NCBI GenBank assembly: GCA_003313425.1
Contig: NHZP01000038.1
Coordinates: forward strand, 62,001-126,000
From: Pseudopyrenochaeta lycopersici
Taxonomy: Eukaryota; Ascomycota; Dothideomycetes; Pleosporales; Pseudopyrenochaetaceae
Length of the DNA stretch: 64,000 bases
Direction of reading: 5' to 3'
A model generated the notes under the pieces. It was not told where the DNA came from, did not search any database, and saw only the letters and a list, made by a program, of their open reading frames with translations. Of this stretch, positions 57,926-64,000 are shown piece by piece. Every line of letters begins with the position of its first letter. Within the stretch, counting starts at the first letter, position 1. A program made the translations under genes and the position numbers.

Positions 57926-59527
57926 ATGTCTGGCTCCAGTGTGGAGGAATACGAAATGGCGCCTCGGGGATCGACCGCATCTCGCCCAGCCCAAAACGAC
58001 GAGGAGATCATTCTTCCCAAGACCGAGGACGACAATATCGTCTGGTGGGACGGGGACAATGACCCCTCTAATCCGTACAACTGGCCTGCGTGGGTCATCA
58101 ACGTCAATTGTGGGTTGCTCACATGCTTGAACTTCATCACACCATTGGCTTCCTGTAGGTGTAGCTCGCATGCTTGATGATAGAGGATTAACACGAGGGT
58201 AGCGATGGTCGCGCCGGGCATTCCACAGATCATGCAAGAGTTTGGCAATACGAGCCTGGAGCTTTCGGCCTTTGTGCTGTCTATCTACGTTTTAGGTGTA
58301 AGTTCGCTCGAATGACAATCTCGCTTGGCTCGCTTGCTCATTCTTCGAATTTAGTTCGCTATTGGCCCCCTCATCTTCGCTCCCATGTCTGAGATATACG
58401 GCCGAGCAATCACATACCACATCTGTAATGTCGGCTGGCTTGCGTTCATCGTTGGCTGCGCTCTGGCTCCCTCCCTCGGCTCGCTCATCGCTTTCCGTTT
58501 TCTGTCCGGGGCATTTGGTTCCTGCTCTATAACTAATGGAGGCGGCTCCATCGCGGATATGATATCACAAGAGAAACGCGGCGCCTACATGGGTCTTTTT
58601 AGTGTCGGGCCTCTCTTAGGCCCTGTGATCGGCCCCGTGGCCGGAGGATTTCTCTCTGCAGCCAAGGGGTGGCGTTGGATCTTCTGGCTTCTCACAATTG
58701 TTGGTGGTGCCTTGACCATTGCTATGCTCATTTTCATGCGCGAGACCTACGCTCCTCTCCTCCTGGAGCGCAAGGCTTCCGCTCGACGCAAGGCGACGGG
58801 CGATGACAATTTTCGGTCGAAGCTGGACTCTGGCCTGAGTTCCACCGAAGTCTTCAAACGAGCCATCATGCGCCCGATGAAGCTTCTTGTCTTATCTCCC
58901 ATCAGCTTCGTATGCGCGTTGTACATGGCCATTGTCTACGGCTACCTATACCTGATGTTCTCCACCATCACGCAGGTTTTCCAAGAGAACTACGGCTTTC
59001 CTACCAATCTCGTGGGTTTGGTGTTCTTGGGATTGGGGCTTGGTTCCATCATCGGCATCGGTTTGGTGGGCTCCACTTCTGATCGACACGTCAAGGAGCG
59101 CATTAAGATTAATGGCGAGGCAAAGCCCGAGGATAGGCTTCAGCTCGTTCCTATTGGAGGCTTCCTCCTCCCCATCGGCCTCTTCATCTACGGCTGGACG
59201 GTGCAGTATCGCGTGCATTGGATCGTTCCTGTTATAGGAATGGTCATTGTTGGCACTGGCAACATGATTATCTTCATGGCGCTTATCCTGTACATCGTCG
59301 ATGCCTTCGCACTCTATTCGGCAAGCGCACTGGCTGCGAACTCGTTCATCAGATCAATTGCAGGCGCTGTACTACCACTTGCTGGCCTGAAGATGTTCGT
59401 CACTCTGGGCATTGGCTGGGGCAACAGCCTGTTAGGTTTCATTGCCGTTGCGATGATTCCTGTTCCTTTCCTCCTCTCTCGCTATGGTGAGATCTTGCGC
59501 ACCAAGTACGAGGTCAAGAACCTTTAA
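57926..59527 (+). CDS. MFS transporter, DHA1-type multidrug/toxin exporter
   Basis: Three exons (57,926-58,154, 58,203-58,297, 58,355-59,527) encode 498 residues, the normal size for a 12-helix DHA1 carrier. The start CCAAAATG fits fungal context; introns are 48 and 57 bp. The hydrophilic N-terminus has VWWDGDNDPSNPYNWP, typical of this subfamily. Motif A is read as MSEIYGRA (residues 119-126), and the antiporter motif C as GPLLGPVIGPVAGGF (193-207). FLSGAFGSCSITNGGGSIAD and the long central loop also fit. Likely a plasma-membrane proton antiporter for drugs or a secondary metabolite. It is divergent from a Zn2Cys6 gene and convergent with the AflR-like gene. Confidence 0.92.
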
Positions 59528-59882
59528 TGTTGTACTACATCACAAGGCGGTCATTTTCACTGCTTTTCATGTTTCTTTCCGTCGCTGACGTTAGTGTATT
59601 ATATTCTACAGTAGCGTAAGTCGGTGGCGTGCATGATAAGCTTGTCTTAACCGGCCCGACCCGGTGCAAAATTTGCCTTGGTCAGCGCAGAAAGCTTGTT
59701 TCAACAGCACTCAGCATGTAATGAGTACCTTTCATAGATCATGTTTCTACTTAGACTCCAGAAGCAAGCGAGCGAGCGGTCGATTTGGAGAAAGCGCTCA
59801 TTTTCTAAGGAATGACACATCTAGATGGCCTACTATGGGAAAAAGACGCAAGAGAATCCAAGTCTAATACCAACTGCAGCGC
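59528..59882. other. Intergenic between convergent genes
   Basis: 355 bp holding the 3' untranslated regions of the MFS gene (plus) and the AflR-like gene (minus). No coding signal. Fungal terminators are not distinct enough to place. Confidence 0.5.
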
Positions 59883-61277
59883 TCAACATTCGTCCATCAT
59901 GCACTCACGACCAGAACTTTCAAGTTTGCGTAGTACGGCTGCTTCAATAGCGTGCATCGATTCAACCCCCACCAGTGCCGCATCCATCATCGAGCTGGCC
60001 GTCTTGGCCGCTCGCCCGTTCCCCTCACTTTCCCCACCCACCCTATTCCGGCTACCCAAATCCGACTTTTCCAACTTGAGTGACTGTACCGAGTGATGAA
60101 GGCCCCGTAACATGAGATGAATCAGATTGAGCGTCACTTGCACGTTCAGCTCAGGTTGCGACGCCAGGCTGAAGTTACCCAGACTGAGCGCAGGAGTGAG
60201 GACGTTTGCATCAGCCAAGTCGCGGCACTGCCGCTCTGGCGAGAGGACAATGGGCTCGAACATGTGTAGGACGTACATGTAGCAGGTAAGCGCATGGAGA
60301 ATGACGAGGCCGTCGTCACCGCCTAGCGCCGTTAAACCGTTGCGCGAGGCAGATCCACGGCGGTGCGTAGCAACGTCGGTGAGGATTTTGGTCAGCGTGC
60401 GCACCGCACGGAGGACTTCTGCGAGCCCGCCAGAAGACTTATACGATGTTGATATGCTTTGTAGCTTGAGTTGGAGATTGAGCAATTGCTTCACTGTGCT
60501 CGGCTCGCTTGGACTGGGTTCAGTCACTGTTTTGGGAGACTTGCATAGGTCCATCATGGATGATGTCACATCCATTGCTGTCGCGGTACCTCCGAGGACC
60601 TGGCTATGGTTAAGTGTATTCCCCGGGGGTTCCCTGTCGTCGGAAAGCAGGTTTACAATGTCAAAGGGATCGCCGTCGATGTTCGGGCTCGGTAGATCGA
60701 GCATAGAATCAAGGCTCGGCGATGGATAAGTCGCGTCTGCTGATCTGGCAATGGCTTCCAAGGAGCTGCGAGATAGTAGAGCGTGGTCGCTACCTCCATA
60801 TCCCAAACTTCTGCCCTTCCATGGTATGCTGGTTCCGTCGTTGAGATGCCCAATGGTGAACTTGGTCAAGTCATGCGATGTCTGGAAGTCGACATCCGAA
60901 GATGGATTGATATGCCATTCCGAGCTCAGCGAGGCGAAGTCATCGTCCGAGAGCAATGAAATCGTCAAATTGTCGTTCGAGGCATCGTCCAGCGTGCCCA
61001 GTGTCGCCCCTTTGCCGGAGGTCCCCGTTCTATTCTCGGAATTGCGACGGGTTCCAATTCTGCCGTCCTCGGCATAGGTTCTTCTCATGATTGCAGACTT
61101 GGGACGTCCCAGTGGAGACTTTGCGCTGTATACGCACGGTATTCCCAGTCTCTGGCAGCGATCACAGGTCCCTGGTTCAACATTGGATTGCGTACATCGA
61201 CTCTTGAGCTCATGACATCTGTTGCAAGCAGCTCGCTGCTTGGAAGGCTTGGGGAGCTGTGCTAAGGCAAGTGACAT
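59883..61277 (-). CDS. AflR-like Zn2Cys6 transcription factor
   Basis: Single exon, 464 residues. The zinc cluster CX2CX6CX9CX2CX6C lies at residues 18-48 (CNRCHELKSRC, CDRCQRLGIPC), followed by SPLGRPK, the linker type found in AflR-like regulators. Residues ~110-260 are Ser/Asp-rich with little predicted order. A C-terminal AflR-type region follows, with GLVILHALTCYMYVLHMFEP and LNVQVTLNLIHLMLRGLHHS. Such proteins usually activate one secondary-metabolite cluster and are coded within it. The neighbouring exporter, EthD and hydrolase genes fit that. No intron is needed: the frame runs from a plausible Met to TGA without break. Confidence 0.9.
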   Translation of the reverse strand: MSLALAQLPKPSKQRAACNRCHELKSRCTQSNVEPGTCDRCQRLGIPCVYSAKSPLGRPKSAIMRRTYAEDGRIGTRRNSENRTGTSGKGATLGTLDDASNDNLTISLLSDDDFASLSSEWHINPSSDVDFQTSHDLTKFTIGHLNDGTSIPWKGRSLGYGGSDHALLSRSSLEAIARSADATYPSPSLDSMLDLPSPNIDGDPFDIVNLLSDDREPPGNTLNHSQVLGGTATAMDVTSSMMDLCKSPKTVTEPSPSEPSTVKQLLNLQLKLQSISTSYKSSGGLAEVLRAVRTLTKILTDVATHRRGSASRNGLTALGGDDGLVILHALTCYMYVLHMFEPIVLSPERQCRDLADANVLTPALSLGNFSLASQPELNVQVTLNLIHLMLRGLHHSVQSLKLEKSDLGSRNRVGGESEGNGRAAKTASSMMDAALVGVESMHAIEAAVLRKLESSGRECMMDEC

Positions 61278-62384
61278 TGCTCATGGTCTGGATTCGTTCG
61301 CACAGAATTTAGTGTGTGAGACCGTAACAATCTGGCTATGAGGGGTTTGATGCTCGAGAAGATACATTAGGGCCGCTTGCTCGGCACTGTAATCCGCACC
61401 GCTAGGGCCGACGTGACAACTCGCAGGCCTTACGGCAACGCTGCATACTGGATGCGGCATTTACACCAATAGCAAGAAATTTAGCATAGTATGAGCTCAA
61501 GAGGGCGGATCACATAAACATTCTGCTCGGTTGTTTCTCCAGAAGAAATGATCGGTGCATGAAGACACACAGCCGGAGCAAGTGTACGCGTCTGGCTCAT
61601 GCTTCGACATGAACGCGTTGTAGTCAAGATAAGGCGGCAGTACGAGTTGCCAATGACAGAATACCCTGTTAGGGGACCATTACCCCTCGTGGAGGGTTGC
61701 ACATAATCTGTGTAGTACATGTAAAGCTTACGTGAAGATCTATCCACTTCTCAGGCTTGGAGCAAATTACCCGTTCGCGCAGGTGTACGGAATTCCATGT
61801 CTGGTATGCTGCATAGCATCAGCCTCGAGAGAACTGTGCACAAAGGCGTGAGGCAGATTATTCGTTCCCACGTGTCGAGTGTGAGCTGACAAGCCGGTAA
61901 ACCGAGCTCGGCGAGGTGTGCCATAGCTGCCGTGGGGGTCTGTGTCTGTTATGTTTCAATGAATAAGCACAACTCTCGCATGGACAATCCTAATGCAGAT
62001 AGTGATTTTCTCAACACTGTTGAGACTTCCAGTCATCGGTGAGCTAATAACTATAAACCAAAGCGTTCTCAAGTGACGCCATCCTTGACACTTTACTCGT
62101 CCGAGCAGTTGGGCCTGCAACCATGTACTTTTATTTTTTTGCACACAAACACCTGGAATTAGAATCTTTGAAGAGACAGAACAGGGTTACGACCCATCGG
62201 TGTGATCATTCACGCATTTACCAAAGGACTCAGTCATAAGTCAATGGTATTTCTGACTAGTTGATCCTGCATCTTAAACTGCCCCAAGGACCAAATAATC
62301 GTAGCCTATCATAAGATGCGCTGGCTGCGATATGAATCTTCCCCTGTCACCTGCACCCGTCACCCGTCAGCAATGTGCTTACTG
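61278..62384. other. Intergenic, no gene recognised
   Basis: About 1.1 kb upstream of the AflR-like gene and downstream of the EthD gene. It holds the AflR-like promoter. Short frames (up to 88 codons) show no domain. No tRNA, repeat or AT-rich RIP patch is visible. Confidence 0.5.
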
Positions 62385-62796
62385 TTAGGGGTCAACCCCA
62401 TACGCACCAGCACCAGCCTCCTTGAACTCTGGGTCCGATGTAATACTTTTCCAGTCCTCCAGGCTATCTACCCATATCTCTGCAACGCCGTCAAAGTCCA
62501 TGATCGGCATACCAAGTGTCTTGGCCTGCTCCCTCAGTTCGGGTGTGACATGATGCTCCAATCAATCAGCGTTTGGATGCCGCTCGGTGTGCTTAATGCC
62601 GAAACCATACCTGATTATATCTCCGAATTTTCTCCTTGAATTTTGCCATCTTCAGCAAGGGTTCCAAGTGATTGTTCGCCCAGTAAGCATGAAAGTAGTC
62701 GTCCGTTACGGAGGGGCTCTTGGTGAAGAACATGGAGATCTTGATACATGTTCCCGGATCAGGAGGAGGGCCAGTGAGCTTGCGAGCCTCTTCCAT
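62385..62796 (-). CDS. EthD-domain protein
   Basis: Two exons (62,796-62,611 and 62,555-62,385; 55-bp intron GTATGG...GGAG) encode 118 residues, the usual length of a stand-alone EthD protein. It shows CIKISMFFTKSPSVTDDYFH, AYWANNHLEPLLK, KFKEKIRRYNQ across the splice, and MPIMDFDGVAEIWVDSLEDW. These follow the dimeric alpha/beta-barrel EthD fold. In fungi such proteins are often dehydratases or decarboxylases of aromatic polyketide pathways. The start was set at MEEARKLTG; the frame is open to a Met at 62,937, but the extra residues do not fit the family. It is divergent from the FSH1 gene. Confidence 0.85.
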
Positions 62797-63581
62797 TGCG
62801 CTACGATAGGCAGCGTCGGAGAAGGAATGGGGTTGCGGATTTGCCCACGTTAATACGAGCGGGGTGGACAAATGCAGGCGCACGGACGGTGTACGCATGA
62901 GATCGGTCATTCCCACCGGTTTATTACATGGCACCACGCATGAAACGAAGGATAGCGCAAAGTCGCCGCCGGTGCATTCCTAGAGCGGGCTGGGTTGGTG
63001 ATACGGCCCGGAGATAGCAAGATAAGCATTGCAATCGGTAGCGCATACCCGGAACTAGCCGGAACGGCCCGGACTGGGCTTGCCGAAGTTTGGGTGTGAT
63101 CTGCAAGAAACCATGCGCGATTAGCCCTAGTGTACTAAGTGCCGTCAGTGCATGGGCGGGCAACACCAAGCAGCCCTCCTTCCGAGGACTGCGCTATCCA
63201 AATCATCATCGTCCTCTCTGTCTACTAGGGTTTTTATGGCGCGAATGTTGGGAGAGGTACAACCATATTCAAAGCTCTCCTTGGGTGTGCGTCGTAGTGC
63301 GGGTGCTGACTTGCGGACATGGGTGGTCGGGCATTTGAGATTCTCAGTAAGAAATACCAAACCTCGAAATGTAAGCCTTCTTTGCACCCTGGACACGAAT
63401 CCAACGAGGGCGTGCATCAGGGTGCAGCCGCTGCAAACAGTGTTTAGACAGCGCGGCGATAAGGTATCACTCGCAGCAACGTGCCCTCCCCGCCATCTGG
63501 TTCTTGTAGTTGCTTGCACCTTTGAACAGTGACAATCACTCCAAGACATCTCATATCTCAAACCTCCACCTACAACCATTC
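62797..63581. promoter_or_regulatory. Divergent promoter region of EthD and FSH1 genes
   Basis: 785 bp. A 10-bp direct repeat ACGGCCCGGA occurs at 63,003-63,012 and 63,064-63,073, with further CCGG words between. These GC-rich repeats could be regulator sites, for example for a neighbouring Zn2Cys6 protein, but no test is possible here. Several overlapping frames of 80-144 codons on both strands are not convincing genes. Confidence 0.45.
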
Positions 63582-64000
63582 ATGTCGCCGCAAAACCAAC
63601 TCCCAACTATTCTCTGCCTGCACGGTGCCGGCACCAACAGCAACATCTTCCGGCTGCAAGCGCGCACGCTCATCGAATCCCTCCAAACCACCTTTCGCTT
63701 CGTTTTTGTAGACGCACCCTTTGAGTCACGCCCTGGCCCTGGAGTCATTCCATTGTTCGCCAACCATAAACCGTATCTATGGTGGCATTGTGATGAAAAT
63801 GCCGCCGAGCAGTTCGACATCACTGTCGCCGAGGTGCGCGAGCGCAGAGTGCAGGTGAGAGACCTGTTAGCCTCTCGACTGGAGGAAGAACAGGTTGTGG
63901 GAATCATGGCGTTCAGCCAGGGCACGAGAGTAGCGACAGGGCTATGTTTCGACAGCGAGCTTGGAAGTAAGATCAAGTTTGTCATTTTGATCGCCGCCAC
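63582..64000 (+). CDS. FSH1-family serine hydrolase, 5' part
   Basis: Starts at ATG 63,582 and is open to the window end (139 full codons). The alpha/beta-hydrolase start ILCLHGAGTNSNIFRLQ contains the oxyanion HGxG motif. FRFVFVDAPFESRPGPGV is the family-specific strand-loop. The nucleophile elbow is AFSQGTRVA with Ser112. The general acid and His lie beyond the window. In FSH1 proteins of metabolite clusters this hydrolase releases or trims the polyketide product, as LovG does; here the substrate is unknown. Shared promoter with the EthD gene suggests joint control. Confidence 0.85.
   Translation, partial: MSPQNQLPTILCLHGAGTNSNIFRLQARTLIESLQTTFRFVFVDAPFESRPGPGVIPLFANHKPYLWWHCDENAAEQFDITVAEVRERRVQVRDLLASRLEEEQVVGIMAFSQGTRVATGLCFDSELGSKIKFVILIAA

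Noticed and set aside
63145..63579. 144-codon minus-strand frame and overlapping plus-strand frame
   Set aside because: No domain, odd composition, and placed in the divergent promoter of two well-supported genes.
63551..64000. 149-codon minus-strand frame at the window end
   Set aside because: Antisense shadow of the FSH1 hydrolase, whose motifs are clear on the plus strand.

Overview
The window looks like nuclear DNA of a filamentous ascomycete (Pezizomycotina). The host genes have 46-70 bp introns with GT..AG ends. There are two Zn2Cys6 regulators, an EthD protein, an FSH1-type hydrolase and a DHA1-type MFS transporter. A ~45 kb AT-rich block (about 7,666-53,103) is almost empty of CpA/TpG while CpG survives, which is the signature of repeat-induced point mutation (RIP). 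The exact species cannot be read from the sequence.

Left flank, 1-7,665: gene-poor, with decayed pieces on the minus strand. These are a coiled-coil exon, an F-box/LRR-like pseudogene, a small zf-GRF gene that may be intact, a dynamin GED-like remnant and a TPR fragment of an NLR-type protein that stops at the AT-rich block.

AT-rich block: a nested set of transposons that can be ordered by target-site duplications (TSDs) and empty sites. Three Ty3/gypsy families all lie on the minus strand. Y1 is the oldest (10,261-37,671, interrupted). W (10,464-17,789, TSD ACTAG) sits inside a Y1 LTR and itself carries a Y solo LTR (TSD GTAG). Y2 (19,753-33,398, TSD CTAA) sits inside Y1 and carries a MITE and a solo LTR of a related family. 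Three more foldback MITEs lie in Y1. Z (37,672-52,727) follows, abutting an inverted fragment Z' (52,728-53,103). Z was hit by a 7 kb hAT transposon (42,274-49,259, 8-bp TSD TCTAATAG), and the hAT was hit by a 1,846-bp Fot1/pogo element (TSD TA, perfect 43-bp TIRs) with an intact, normal-GC transposase.

The hAT is the most notable object. Its transposase frame is split by the pogo element but would be continuous (797 codons) without it. It also carries a divergent second gene with two small introns that encodes about 229 residues of no family I recognise. Both are open although the surrounding DNA is heavily mutated.

Right flank, 53,104-64,000: a broken MUP1/LAT-like amino-acid permease at the TE border, then a five-exon Zn2Cys6 regulator divergent from a DHA1 MFS transporter, an AflR-like Zn2Cys6 regulator, a small EthD-domain protein, and the start of an FSH1-family serine hydrolase that runs off the end. 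This mix suggests the edge of a secondary-metabolite gene cluster, but no backbone synthase is inside the window.
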